Shown: positions 50,871 through 61,357, counted from the stretch's first letter. The stretch: 64,000 bases of DNA from Leguminivora glycinivorella (GCF_023078275.1 NC_062981.1:20824846-20888845); one strand, 5' to 3'. The notes: generated by a model from the sequence alone, not told the origin. Numbers and translations are program-made.

Positions 50871-51088
50871 ACATACATACATACAATCACGCCTGTTTCC
50901 CATAAAGGGGTAGGTAGAGCACATGAAACTACTAAAGCTTCAGGGCCACTCTCGGCAAATAAGGGGTTAAAAGAAAACGAAACTGTGGCATTGTAGTGAC
51001 AGGTTGCCAGCCTCTCGCCTACACCACAAATTTAACCCATATCCCATAGTCGCCTTCTACGACACCCACGGGAAGAAAGGGAGTGGTG
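50871..51088 (-). mobile_element. SINE-C copy, inverted
   Basis: (TACA)n, 'AATCACGCCTGTTTCCCATA', 'CAGGTTGCCAGCCTCTCGCC', ending at 'GAAAGGGAGTGGTG'; 5' end slightly truncated. Confidence 0.83.
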
Positions 51089-51320
51089 TATTATCTTTAT
51101 TCATTAAGTTATTTTATTATTTATATTTATTTCTTTTACTTCTTAAGTTATTTTATTATTAAATTTTTTAATATAAATTTAATATGAAATAGCGGACAGC
51201 AAAGGACCAGAAGATTCCTAATACATATTTGCGGGAAGGTGTTCGTTGAATCCTGAATGAAGCTAATCATTACTAATATATAATAATATTATGTATATGT
51301 ATGTGTATAATATGTATATG
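51089..51320. other. AT-rich, no feature
   Basis: ATTTATTTC-type runs; possibly a retroposon tail. Confidence 0.4.
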
Positions 51321-51494
51321 TATAATATTATAAATGGGAAAGTGTGTGTGTTTGTTTGTTTGTCCGTCTTTCACGGCAAAACGGAGCGACGAATCGACGT
51401 GATTTTTTGGGTGGAGAGATAGTTGAAGAGGTGGAGAGTGACATAGGCTACTTTTGTCTCTTACTAACGTGAGCGAAGCCGCGGGCAAAAGCTA
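51321..51494 (+). mobile_element. HEL-1 copy, CTAA end
   Basis: 'AATATTATAAATGGGAAAGT' to 'GCGGGCAAAAGCTAA|T', fitting the CTRR rule. Confidence 0.7.
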
Positions 51495-51867
51495 ATTGAA
51501 CAAAATAAAGTAATGGAACGGTTGACAAAGTAGGAAACTCGTTCTCTAACAGTGACACAAATGTTATTTTCAACTTTCACGATTTATAATTAAAACTGCA
51601 AACGGGACTTAAAACATAGTTATACGAGATTAAGTCCCGTTGGCAATTTCAAGTAAAGGATTGAAGCATTCTAATCCCTTATAGCAGTGTACCTACACAA
51701 AGTTACAGGGTGCCTAATTTCCTATCATACCGTATCGTTCTTTTCTAGTTGTGCGACAGAGCCAGACTCTGTTTAGATCGCCTCGTTGGTTTAACGATTT
51801 GTCATTATCTGGGTAATTATTTTGACTGGCAAAGAGTCTGAATAAGTATTTGCTAAAAGTTTGACGA
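51495..51867. other. Small REP-16-like hairpin only
   Basis: 'AACGGGACTTAA' at 51603 faces 'TTAAGTCCCGTT' at 51634. Nothing else. Confidence 0.45.
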
Positions 51868-52133
51868 CCGGTCTGGCCTAGCGCGTAGTGACCCTGCCTG
51901 CTACGCCGCGGTCCCGGGTTCGAATCCCGGTAAGGGCATTTATTTGTGTGATGAGCACAAATAAATGAGCACAGATATTTGTTCCTGAGTCATGGATGTT
52001 TTCTATGTATATAAGTATTTGTATATTATGTATATCGTTGTCTGAGTACCTGCAACACAAGCCATGTTGAGCTTACCGTGGGGCTCAGTCAATCTGTGTA
52101 AGAATGTCCTATAATATTTATTTTATTTATTTA
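51868..52133 (+). mobile_element. SINE-A, full length
   Basis: Head 'GACGACCGGTCTGGCCTAGC', B-box 'GGTTCGAATCCC', body to 'GAATGTCCTATAATATTTAT' and tail. It lies 86 bp from the Shaw exon, downstream of it in the exon's reading direction. Confidence 0.87.
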
Positions 52134-52210
52134 TAAAGTGCCACTTTGAACCGTCCTCGTCGGGAACTAAGTCATGGAAGCACAATATTATAAAGCAGAA
52201 GTATAATTTG

Positions 52211-52218
52211 AATCCTAC
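52211..52218 (-). promoter_or_regulatory. Splice donor of the Shaw exon
   Basis: On minus the exon ends ...AAG|GTAGGATT, a good donor match. Confidence 0.8.
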
Positions 52219-52398
52219 CTTAGCGGGCGGTGAGCTTGAAGGCTCGTCAAACAGAGCCCAGACCCTGGGTTTGAGCCTTTGCCAAGCTCCAAGCTCGCCA
52301 GCAAAATACGCTTCTTCATAGCCGAAGAGTCGAGCGATTTCTTCTTCTGAAGGCTTTTCGCTGTCGATATCCAGTTTGTCAAGGATCGCCAGGGTGTT
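52219..52398 (-). CDS. Shaw: Shaw (Kv3-type) potassium channel, internal exon
   Basis: A 180-bp exon encoding 60 residues, 'NTLAILDKLDIDSEKP' ... 'WQRLKPRVWALFDEPSSS' ... 'PPAK'. These match the linker between the T1 tetramerisation domain and the first membrane segment (S1) of insect Shaw channels; WALFDEPSSS is a family hallmark. Shaw forms tetrameric delayed-rectifier K+ channels in neuron membranes. The exon is preceded on minus by a pyrimidine-containing acceptor 'ATCCTTCCACAG' and followed by the donor 'GTAGGATTC'. Both borders are phase 0 (180 = 3 x 60), so skipping would keep the frame. No stop occurs. The T1-coding exon should lie at higher coordinates and the S1-S6 exon at lower; neither is seen, implying very long introns. 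Codon use is GC-richer than the flanks, as expected of a conserved exon. A Shaw paralogue (Shawl) is less likely because of the 'LAILDKLDI' wording. Confidence 0.88.
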
Positions 52399-52410
52399 CT
52401 GTGGAAGGAT
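52399..52410 (-). promoter_or_regulatory. Splice acceptor of the Shaw exon
   Basis: On minus 'ATCCTTCCACAG' immediately precedes the exon, with a modest pyrimidine run. Confidence 0.8.
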
Positions 52411-52452
52411 ATTTAAATTAGAAACATAAATATTATTTCATTATACTCGTAA

Positions 52453-52545
52453 ATGGGCTTACTCATGGACTACCACAAACTAGCCAAGACAAAGACATAC
52501 CCTACGATGGAGCGACCAGAAGGCGTCTGTTTACCCTTGATTTGA
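52453..52545 (+). repeat. REP-7 partial copy
   Basis: 'AAATGGGCTTACTCATGGAC' and 'CTACGATGGAGCGACCAGAA'. Confidence 0.6.
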
Positions 52546-52967
52546 ATTTGTGTTGTGGATTAGTTACTATTACGTGGCTTTCAAATCTTTTATTTCAGTA
52601 CTTAGTAAAATTAGATCATGCTGAACAACTTTTACGATGGAGAGAACCCTGAAATTGTTAAAGAGAAGCCTGCTGTTCCGTAGAAAACATTAAGAATACG
52701 AGTCGGTGAAATACGTGCCATATAAACTGAAATAGTCTACCATACTATTCGCATTAAAATAATTGAATCTGATTGCAATGATACACATATACAATAAAAC
52801 ACATAATAATAGTAGTTGACTTTCAGGTTCATGAAACTTTTGACACTGACAGACCAGTATCAAATTAAAAACAGATTAACTACAATTTAAACGAAGCAGT
52901 TGATACCATAATTATATCTGTAAAACGATTAAATTTCAGGTTTGAGAAATATTTTCTACGTGCGTGA
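52546..52967. other. No feature seen
   Basis: AT-rich, unrecognised. Confidence 0.45.
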
Positions 52968-53098
52968 CTGATGCTGCCCTCTTTTTGAGGGCTCTTCCAT
53001 TACCAATTTTATGATGTCTTATTAGTTCCAACGGCCGCCGCTAGTATTAATGTTGGACATGCCCATAAGATGACGTGTCCATATGTGTCTGTGACAAT
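52968..53098 (+). repeat. REP-18 copy
   Basis: 'CGCTAGTATTAATGTTGGAC' and flanks match 28120-28270. Confidence 0.6.
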
Positions 53099-53576
53099 CA
53101 GCGCCACTCTGTCATGCACGTTGCCATCGACCTACAAAATCTCAAATCTATAAACCTAACTTGTACCAGACAAAATGACAATAAAAGAAACGCCAAACCC
53201 GAGTCATAAAGAACGGTGGAAGTACAGCCGTTTTGGTCGGGTTTACTGCGGCCGTAAATACAGTGTTTCAATTTATCTGTAGCCTGCAGTACAGGCTTTG
53301 TTTTACGCAGTTTTGGGGTAAATACAGAATAGACAGAATAATCTATTCAGTGCCTTTTGAAAAGCCCCATTTTATAACATATATTTTATTCTGATTTACA
53401 CTAGCCCAAAAATGGTGAAAACGATAAAAGATAAACATTAACATTTCTAGGTACATTTGGAGCCAGTTACATAGTTAAATATATATTTCAGTAATTCAAA
53501 TGACTATAAACAGAGTTACAAATACACGAATTCATTCCCGCTCCCAAAACCCCGATGTATGGTTATAAATAGTACA
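53099..53576. other. No gene recognised
   Basis: No motif or known repeat. Confidence 0.45.
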
Positions 53577-53800
53577 TTACGATACACGTGCGAAAAAGAG
53601 GAAGTTCGAAATGAGTGGCGACAAATTAAAACACAACCGTAAGAGTGTTTTAAATCGACACGAGTTACTAATTTTCTTTTCGCACGTGGATCTTACGACG
53701 TTTTTCAGTACAGATGGCCCTTCAAAGTTTCGACCTGACAAGAAATCAACCACTTCTCGCACTAGTGCTTAAAAGAAGCACCATCAGATCTGGACTGAAA
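53577..53800 (+). repeat. REP-1 copy
   Basis: 'GATACACGTGCGAAAAAG', 'TGTTTTAAATCGACACGAGT' and 'CTTTTCGCACGTGGATC' form a loose foldback; right part as at 1-92. Confidence 0.72.
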
Positions 53801-53881
53801 TAATAATTCCTTGACATCTGTCATTTGTAATGTCAGCTGTTTAAGCGAATTCATTGACATTGATACTTGGGAGCTCTTTTT

Positions 53882-54331
53882 TAACCGACTTCAAAAAAGG
53901 AGGAGGTTCTCAATTCGACTGAATGTTTTTATTTTTTTTTTTTATTTTTTTTTTGTATGTATGTTATTCGATATCTCCGAGAATCGTGGACCGATTTTCA
54001 AATTTTTTTTTTTGATCGAACCGGTATAACCCCGAGATGGTCCCATTGGCACCAAGTCAGGGTCTGATGATGGGATCCTGGAGAAATCGAGGGAACTCTT
54101 CAAATGTTATAGGCACATGTAATGTTTTTAGTCTATTTTTCAAAGGTACACCAGTATTTACGTCTGATGGTAATAATTTTATGTGGCTGAGCTGATGATG
54201 GAAGGTCAACTCCTCAATGGTTAGGAGTTTAAGGATAATTCTTTCACTACTGTACATGTATTCGGACTGATACATATAATATCACTAGGAACCACTAAAA
54301 ATCAACAAATAAATAAACTTTTTAACAAAAA
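53882..54331 (+). repeat. Lepidopteran-type repeat beginning TTAACCGACTTC
   Basis: 'ACCGACTTCAAAAAAGGAGG' followed by T-rich runs and 'GATATCTCCGAGAATCGTGG'. I recognise this start as a frequent lepidopteran repeat. It abuts the hairpin at 54332. Confidence 0.55.
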
Positions 54332-54689
54332 ATAAAACCGCCTTCAAAAATAAGCGCGTTACAAAACACGGAGAAACTAAAAAGCCAAAAATAATAAACC
54401 TTTCAATTCAGATTTCTTATCGTATTGCAATAAGCTAAACATCCAAATTATAAACAAATCAATTATTTTTGGAGTCGGTACCAGCCTGTGTATGGTTGGG
54501 TGGGGCAAACAGGCAATAGCAAGGCGACGAACAGGTCTGGTACCAACTACAAAAATAATTGATTTGTTTATAATTTGGATGTTTAGCTTATTGCAATACG
54601 ATAAGAAATCTGAATTGAAAGGTTTATTATTTTTGGCTTTTTAGTTTCTCCGTGTTTTGTAACGCGCTTATTTTTGAAGGCGGTTTTAT
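54332..54689. repeat. Large near-perfect hairpin (~150-bp arms)
   Basis: Left arm 54332-54485 ('ATAAAACCGCCTTCAAAAAT...') and right arm 54535-54689 ('...ATTTTTGAAGGCGGTTTTAT') are nearly identical when inverted, with a loop of about 50 nt. Outer boundaries coincide with the end 'GCCTTCAAAAATAAGCGCG' seen in related repeats. Confidence 0.88.
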
Positions 54690-54976
54690 CTTCTACTAAC
54701 TTAAGAGCTGTGCTCTTGTCGGTGGAGCAATCTCCAACTCGTCCGGTCTTCTGCCAACTCCTTCACCTTCTGGTACGACACGACCTGAACCTTTTCTTTA
54801 ATTTGGGTGAAATAGTTTCTCCTAGGTCTTCCTCTTCTCCTCTTTCCTTCTACTTTTCCTTCTACGAGCTACTAAATATAATATGTATACTTATAGAGTT
54901 AGATAGAAAAATTTACTTTGATTTTTGGCACTTGAGCGTTAATCTTTAATGCTATAAAAGATGACAGCGATACGAC
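54690..54976. other. No gene recognised
   Basis: The 91-codon + frame starting at 54674 begins in the hairpin; no motif. Confidence 0.4.
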
Positions 54977-55040
54977 ACTTAACCACAGTATAATCGCTAT
55001 CGTACTGTATGGCCTCTCCCGCTCCCCGCTGAAAGTGCCG
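54977..55040 (+). repeat. REP-13, 5' part
   Basis: 'GGCCTCTCCCGCTCCCCGCT' and 'GAAAGTGCCGG'. Confidence 0.65.
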
Positions 55041-55399
55041 GCTTGATAACTTTAGTGAATGTTTATGAATAAGGGGGTTAATTTTCACCCAAACACGTTC
55101 CCAACGTCACGCCGCGGGCAACTTTATCACTATAACAATTTTACCTTAACTGACTATAACTTTAATCCAAAAAGTACTAAATAAACCAACATTTCCTGTA
55201 ACTTGTGACCTTTTGGAGTTGAGTGTAGTTTCCCTCGCGAAATTAACCACGCTCAGCCAGGGGCTGTTGCCTGAAATAACCTGCAGTAGTGCCAGGTATC
55301 TAAATTAGATCTAGGTATAAACTGCGCATTGACTATTAGCACTATTTTAGTAGTTAGTAAAGCAAAAATAATAGCAATAGGTACTTTTTTTTTAAAGAT
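55041..55399. other. No feature seen
   Basis: Unrecognised sequence. Confidence 0.4.
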
Positions 55400-55411
55400 G
55401 TGATCAGTAGA

Positions 55412-55665
55412 CCCCGGACTTCTGTGTGGTGACGGGTTCAGAATTTTACCACCCCCTTTCTTCCCGTGGGTGTCGTAGAAGTCGACTGTGGGATATGGGT
55501 TAAATCGTGAAACAGGCGAGAGGCTGGCAACCTATCACTGCTATGTCACAATTATTGTTTCTTTCAAGCCTTTTTTTGCCAATAGTGGCACTGAAACTTG
55601 AGTAGTTTCATGTGCTCTGCCTACCTCTTTATGGGATACAGGGGTGATTATATGTATGTATGTAC
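55412..55665 (+). mobile_element. SINE-C copy with 12-bp TSD
   Basis: Flanked by GTGATCAGTAGA (55400-55411, 55666-55677). The body is more diverged but the tail (TGTA)n is kept. Confidence 0.86.
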
Positions 55666-55676
55666 GTGATCAGTAG

Positions 55677-55912
55677 AAAATAGTACATTACGATACAAGT
55701 GCGTAAAAAAGGAAGTTCGAAACGAGTGGCGATAAATTAAAACACGAACGAGGGGAGTGTTTTAAATCGACACGAGTTGCGAATTTCCTTTTCGCACGTG
55801 TATCGTACGACGTTTTTCAGTACAGATGAGCCTCCGAAGTTTCGACCTGGCATATAATGAACCACTTCTCGCACTAGTGCGTAAAAAAAAACACCAGCTG
55901 TACTGAAAAATA
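55677..55912 (+). repeat. REP-1 copy, most complete
   Basis: 'CATTACGATACAAGTGCG' to 'AACACCAGCTGTACTGAAAA'. Contains an inverted pair 'AAAAGGAAGTTCG' and 'CGAATTTCCTTTT'. Confidence 0.75.
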
Positions 55913-56339
55913 CTTTAGACACCACAGGCTATCATAAATGTTGGTCGTACCTGAATACGTCCATCTACAAGTGTTTGTGGGATCAAGAACTTGCGACAAG
56001 AGTATTTAGTACAAATTGCTCTCCTTCCTATATCTGTGGTAACTACAATAAGACATGCTATAAATGGGACCACATAATTGCATTTTCTCCTACATTACTC
56101 GCCTTATATTGCAGTAAACTCTGGTATGGTGCAGTAATAAATTGCAGAAATATATTACCCATTTACTTGCGTTCTACAATTTCCTGTATTTTGTTGTTTT
56201 GTTAGTTTTAATTTGCTATCGTAAATTAAAAAGAGAAGTATTATTGCAACTAAATAGAATACGTTCTAATATAAATTGTTATTTGTATCTTCGTTTAAAA
56301 CTCTCGGGTCTTTCGAGCCCGGTCATTTATAAAGCGTGC
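55913..56339. other. No gene recognised
   Basis: Two short + frames overlap here without motifs; the sequence is not repeated elsewhere in the window. Confidence 0.4.
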
Positions 56340-56343
56340 GTGG

Positions 56344-56441
56344 TGTAGTGTGACAGGCCACACTCACACTATTACTCCTAACCATGCTATATAAGTTGTC
56401 GCACACTGTAGTAATGTAAAAGTGTGGCCTGTCACACTACA
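56344..56441. mobile_element. 98-bp MITE, TGTAGTG ends, GTGG TSD
   Basis: Ends TGTAGTGTGACAGGCCACAC and GTGTGGCCTGTCACACTACA. Flanked by GTGG (56340-56343, 56442-56445). Same family as 2673-2815. Confidence 0.85.
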
Positions 56442-56654
56442 GTGGGATATAGATCCAACAAGTAGAGGCCGTTTGGAGAGCTTTGATGTCATGTAGAACG
56501 CCTGCTGGAACCCATTCACAGGTACATGGATATCTTTGAACCGGTTTCAGCAGGCATTTGACAATTGTAAAAAAATGGAAAGATACCTGTTCTATGGTTT
56601 AGATTTGGATGGAAATGAGACTGGGCTATTGCTATAGCATAGAGAAATAAGTAA
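56442..56654. other. No feature seen
   Basis: Unrecognised. Confidence 0.4.
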
Positions 56655-57067
56655 AGGAAGAGTTGTAACTCCATACATCAGTAAATGCGGGTTATTTGTA
56701 TAGGCATAGTTAAGTGACATCTAGCGACAATCACGCGTCAATCACGAGTCAACTAGCGTAAATTATCAGTACTGCTACTTGTCAATAATAGATGTTGCGA
56801 GGAACGAAAAATCTAATGCTCACCAATTTATAGCTAATATTACAATAGTATTAATCAGAATTCTGTTTTCAATTCCTTCTGCTTGTAATATAAGTTGTAA
56901 ACTGTTCTAATATTACATTTTTGGCAGACAAGACACAGTTCCCACCTAGTATCGAGTAGTGGTATTGATAATTCACGCTATTTGACGCGTGATTGACGCT
57001 AGATGTCACTCAACTATGCCTATACAAATAACTCGCATTTACTGATGTATAGAGTTACAACTCTTCC
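56655..57067. mobile_element. ~410-bp foldback MITE with ~90-bp arms
   Basis: Left 'GGAAGAGTTGTAACTCCATA' and right 'AGAGTTACAACTCTTCC'; the arms continue through 'TTGTATAGGCATAGTTAAGT' and its inverse 'ACTCAACTATGCCTATACAA' (two mismatches). Target duplication unclear. Confidence 0.8.
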
Positions 57068-57195
57068 CTTATTCCTAGTTATGCTAATAGTTATAAATGG
57101 TTTTTCACCTGAAACAAAGGATGGTTAGATTGGTTAATATTCACGTGTAAACGTTCGCGAAATTTAAGCAAATGAATATATGAATACGTGTTGTT
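57068..57195. other. No feature seen
   Basis: Unrecognised flank. Confidence 0.4.
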
Positions 57196-57208
57196 AAAAA
57201 TGTTTGTT

Positions 57209-57383
57209 GGTTGGGTTAAATTGTGGCGTAGGCGAGAGGCTGGCAACCTGTCACTGCAATGTCACAGTTTCGTTTTCTTTCAACCCCTTATTTGCCAAGA
57301 GTGGCACTGAAACCTGAGTAGTTTCATGTGCTCTGCCTACCCCTTCATGGGACACAGGCGTGATTGTATGTATGTATGTATGT
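57209..57383 (+). mobile_element. SINE-C, 5'-truncated, 13-bp TSD
   Basis: Starts inside the consensus at 'GGGTTAAATTGTGGCG', yet is flanked by AAAAATGTTTGTT (57196-57208, 57384-57396). Truncation occurred at insertion. Confidence 0.88.
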
Positions 57384-57550
57384 AAAAATGTTTGTTTTTG
57401 AACTGCTCGCACTAGTACACGAGCAAACGAATGGTTCTAATATTTGGGTAAGAGCATAGCGAGAGGTTTATAAGATTAAGTGAGTTGCAAGGATATCTAT
57501 AACTGTCGTAGGGTTCAACTTATTTCCATAACCAACGCGAGAGATAATAT

Positions 57551-57730
57551 ACATACATACATACAATCACGCCTGTATCCCATAAAGGTGTAGGCAGAGC
57601 ACATGAAACTACTTAAGTTTCAGTGCCACTCTTGGCATTTAAGGGGTTAAAAGAAAACAAAATTGTAACATTGCAGTGACAGCTTGCCAGCCTCTCGCCT
57701 ACGCCACAATTGAACACAATAGAGATAATA
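57551..57730 (-). mobile_element. SINE-C, 5'-truncated, 11-bp TSD
   Basis: Inverted copy flanked by AGAGATAATAT (57540-57550, 57731-57741). Confidence 0.86.
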
Positions 57731-57761
57731 TTTGAAGGGAAATGAATGAAATAAATAACCT

Positions 57762-57988
57762 AATCACAAAATTAAAATTTAGAAAAAAACCCTGACATAG
57801 TGGACCGATTTTCATGAAACATGGCTAAGCACACTCCCGACTAACTCAGCTTTCAGACAAAAAAAACTAAATCTAAATCGGTTCATCCGTTCGAGAGCTA
57901 CGATGCCACAGACAGACACACACACAGACAGACAGACAGACACGTCAAACTTATAACACCCCGTCGTTTTTGCGTCGGGGGTTAAAAA
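57762..57988 (-). repeat. REP-8 copy, inverted
   Basis: Right end 'CGTTTTTGCGTCGGGGGTT'; (CAGA)n tract at about 57911-57940. Confidence 0.75.
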
Positions 57989-58369
57989 GACTAGTGTTTT
58001 CTCCATTTCCAACAAAGTTTATAGGCATTATCATTAGTTTCAATTTAAACTTAATTTTAAATTCCATTAAACGTACAGAGACTAAGTAACTAAATCAATT
58101 TCAATTAAAAGGCGTGGAAATAAATTGCTGTGTAGGCAGAAGAAATCCGCCCGTGAACTTTGCATCGTCATCGAATTTTTTGCGTAGGTACCGCCATTTT
58201 AAATGAATTCGGGGAATTTTAAAATTAAAAGGTACAAAGACGTAGTCGATTAGTACGTTTTGTGAAAAGCTTTTAATGGGATTTGTTTGAAAAGGATTTA
58301 AAATGAAAAACAAATAAACCTACCTACTCTTTTTGATTACGTTTTTTTTTTATTTCCGCTACCCAAAGG
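57989..58369. other. No gene recognised
   Basis: AT-rich; the 70-codon minus frame here has no motif. Confidence 0.4.
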
Positions 58370-58497
58370 ATGTCTGGTAGAGATCGCTCTTTAGCGATAA
58401 TCATTTGTTTTGTCTCCACTGTATCTTTTTTCTGTATCTTTTGCTGAAGTGTGCCAATAAAGAGTATTCTATCTATCTATCTATCTATAAACATATT
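58370..58497 (+). mobile_element. LINE 3' tail with (ATCT)n
   Basis: 'GGTAGAGATCGCTCTTTAGC' and 'CCAATAAAGAGTATTCTATC' followed by (TATC)n: a CR1/Jockey-type 3' end known from Lepidoptera. Confidence 0.6.
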
Positions 58498-58639
58498 TGA
58501 TTTACCAACACAACACAAAATATAAATGTAATTATAATGAGTAAAATTACAGAAGTTTGTGCTGAAAACCAGCGCCATGGCTAACTTAGTTAGTCATCGG
58601 CAAATGCTGAGTGGAAACCATTTTGGTGTATAAAGTGTT
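58498..58639. other. No feature seen
   Basis: Unrecognised. Confidence 0.4.
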
Positions 58640-58722
58640 ATTAAATTAAGATGTAATAGGTAAAGTTTTCATTTATTTTTATTTTTATACACCAAATAAA
58701 CGTTTCTTTCTTTCTTTCTTTC
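58640..58722 (+). mobile_element. Retroposon 3' tail with (TTTC)n
   Basis: 'TACACCAAATAAACGTTTC' followed by (TTTC)n ending at about 58722. Confidence 0.5.
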
Positions 58723-58916
58723 AGTATAATCGATGAGGATTTGAGATTTGACAATGAGGAGCCACGCTGACAATTTATCCCGCCAGGCGGCGCCTGTGCA
58801 AGTGCCTAAGCATGTCACTGTCATGAATATGTGAGAGATAGAAAAAAAAAACATCTTCTGGCTCTCATTGATATTGTATAGGTAATTAAAGCTCCTTAGC
58901 TATATTTTAGTCATAA

Positions 58917-59164
58917 ATCATCTAATCGTATCAAAGAGGATCGAGTATTATAGAGAGTTATTGTCAAAGTAAAATGTGTAATCACAGTGCATAGACTGCC
59001 ATCTCTTGACACAGGCTTAAAACTTTTGAACGTCAGTTTTGACAATTTCGCCCATATTGTTAGATTGATATGTGTCAAAATGTCAAATATTAATATTAGC
59101 GCCATCTAGCCGAGCGCTCCCCAAAGGTGTAACGCCATCTAGGCCACCGTACCTTTTTCTCTAG
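58917..59164 (-). repeat. REP-11 copy, inverted
   Basis: 'GAGGATCGAGTATTATAGAG' to 'AACGCCATCTAGGCCACC'; reverse of 15727-15957. Confidence 0.72.
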
Positions 59165-59537
59165 GGCTTTGAGGTACGTTTTTTTCTTAGACTTTATCCG
59201 TCTACACGGAGTTACATATGTCTTTGAATCGTATGAAGAATGATGAGTGAGTTAAATCAGACCTACTATAGTATTTTTCTACTAGGATGAGTTCTGTGAG
59301 ATGTTTAAAGTCACATACAGATCGAACGCGATTAATTAACATTATTTTACTTTTTTTCCCAACGTTTCGGCTAGGTTGCACTGGCCGTGGTCGCGGAAGA
59401 CTAATAGATTTAATTATGGGTGCCCTAAAAATCACTGCCGTGTCTCTTAGACACGGTCTACGCTGAGCGGCATCCTATTTGGTATACCGGTTCACTCGTT
59501 TTGTATTGTGTTGTACCTATATTTTTCTTATACCAAC
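59165..59537. other. REP-16-like core, otherwise none
   Basis: 'GAACGCGATTAATTAACATT' and 'CCCAACGTTTCGGC' near 59314-59375 share the REP-16 vocabulary. No gene. Confidence 0.4.
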
Positions 59538-59645
59538 CTTCAAATCAAGAGTGAACAGGCATCTTCTGGGCGAGCTCACTCCATCGTAGGCCACGTCTTT
59601 GCCTTTGGCTAGTCTGTGGCCAAGAGTAAGCCCATTTATAATAAT
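59538..59645 (-). repeat. REP-7 copy, inverted
   Basis: 'CCTTCAAATCAAGAGTGAAC', 'GAGCTCACTCCATCGTAGG' and 'GTAAGCCCATTTATAATAA'. Confidence 0.68.
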
Positions 59646-60256
59646 AATAATTAAAAAAATCTTTCTTTTTCTTTTTCTTTCTTTCTAGATACTAGATATG
59701 TTTTGTTTGTTTTTACATGAAAAATGTGTGGTTAAATTATTTCGGGTTATTCAGGCCCACGGTGTATATGTCACTTTTTCTCTACCAACTTTCCCCCTTC
59801 CACACGAAAAACCATCACTCACACAATTAATTTTTCCCAATATTCCATTAATCTCCTCCGTCACTTGCAGCTATAATCAAATAAGCCCGATTTATCCCGG
59901 CCGGGAATTCCCGCCGGGATAATAAGCGGCGTGTCTGAATCTCCCGGTCCCGGGTAATCCCGGATAATGGAATGGTGATCCTTTGTTTATGTTGCGGTAA
60001 CTTGCGTGAGAGAGAGGGCAGACCTTTTAATGTGTTCACATTTTTATGTTCTCTATGTGTTTCTGTTCGTACTCGGTCAGAAGCATATTTTTATTCTTTT
60101 TTAAAGGCGAAATTTACACGGCGAGCGACCTTGTATGTCATTTTAGTAACATTAAAGACTGTTGTGGCTACATTGTCCGTATATAAATGATGAGACGAGG
60201 CCGTTTTTTGCACTTCATTCCTTTCAGTTTTCTTATAATAATATTAAAATCAATAA
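59646..60256. other. No gene; CCCGG-rich palindromic patch
   Basis: At 59890-59962 'ATCCCGGCCGGGAATTCCCG' and 'CCCGGTCCCGGGTAATCCCG' give several short palindromes. The (CTTT)n run at 59660-59687 looks like a retroposon tail. Confidence 0.45.
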
Positions 60257-60474
60257 ATATTATAGGACATTCTTACAGAGATTGACTGAAGGCTTATGTT
60301 GTGGGTACTCGGACAAAGATATTCATAATATACAAATACATAGAAAACATCCATGACTCAGGAACAAATATCTGTGCTCATCACACAAATAAATGCCCTT
60401 ACAGGGATTCGAACCCGGGACCGCGGCTCAGCAGGCAGGGTCACTACGCTAGGCCAGATCGGTCGTCAAATGTG
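60257..60474 (-). mobile_element. SINE-A with internal deletions
   Basis: 'GGGATTCGAACCCGGGACCG' and 'GACATTCTTACAGAGATTGA'; the part 'CCCACGGTAAGCTC' is missing. Confidence 0.8.
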
Positions 60475-60939
60475 TAATTTGTCTTGTCTGTGTATTCACG
60501 AAAAAAGAAAATAAATTAATTCTTGTCGATTTATTACCGCTAGGGTCGAACTGCTTTTCCCTCACTCGTATTGTACGATGTTTTTCAGTACATATGGTCC
60601 TTTGAAGTTTTTGAAGTTTCGACCTGACAAGAAATGTACTAAAAAACAAGTTAAGTGAATTTTCTGTTCTCTCTGACCTCACGTTGTGTCACGACGGTTA
60701 GCACTATCAAAGAAAACAAACTGTTTACAACAAACTACAACACAGAGTAATCTCAACCTTCACCCACACAAGATCCAAAATTCAATGGTATCAAAAATTA
60801 AGGTGTAGCAGGAAGTCGGTTGAAATTTTGATGAATTTGAAAATTTCAAGGAAAGTCTGAAAGGAAATTGGTTCTGATAGAATATCTCTGCTGACATGGT
60901 GTCTGCTATTTTACAAGTTTATTTTTATTTTTATTGGAT
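60475..60939. other. REP-1 scrap at 60567-60640, otherwise none
   Basis: 'GTATTGTACGATGTTTTTCA' and 'GTTTCGACCTGACAAGAAAT'. No gene. Confidence 0.5.
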
Positions 60940-61015
60940 GGAGTGAGCTCGCCCAGAAGATGCCTGTGATGATGCCCAGAAGATGACCCTTGATTTGAAG
61001 GTTGCCGGAAGTAAT
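60940..61015 (+). repeat. REP-7 fragment
   Basis: 'GGAGTGAGCTCGCCCAGAAG' and 'CTTGATTTGAAGGTTGCCGG'; 'GCCCAGAAGATG' is duplicated. Confidence 0.6.
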
Positions 61016-61043
61016 TTTAATTCAAGTCATACTGAGCTACATA

Positions 61044-61175
61044 TCGTCACTACTTTAAAAAAACTTGTATCTTCATCTGTCAATGAAAAGAAAATTGTAG
61101 TAAGTATGTATGGAATGCATATAGACTTACTGCGTTTTAACTTTGAGGAACAGCGTGAGATACGAGATATGACGA
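61044..61175. mobile_element. MITE, TCGTCACTAC family, TA TSD
   Basis: 132-bp copy with the right arm partly deleted; 'TCGTCACTACTTTAAAAAAA' at left, 'GACGA' at right, TA on both sides. Confidence 0.72.
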
Positions 61176-61204
61176 TATGTTACACTTATTACAGATAGCA
61201 CCAG

Positions 61205-61345
61205 TATAAATTTGTATGTATGTATGTAAAAACTCTTTATTGTACAAAACACAAAACACAAATATGACACAGGATAGACATTACAAACGAACTTATCCCT
61301 TTAAGGGATTTCTTCCAGCTTACCTTTGAGTAGGTGAAATGTGAT
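61205..61345 (-). mobile_element. LINE 3' end, inverted
   Basis: 'CTCTTTATTGTACAAAACAC' and 'CTTATCCCTTTAAGGGATTT'; same 3' region as 49720-49995. Confidence 0.6.
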
Positions 61346-61357
61346 GAAAAATTGTAG

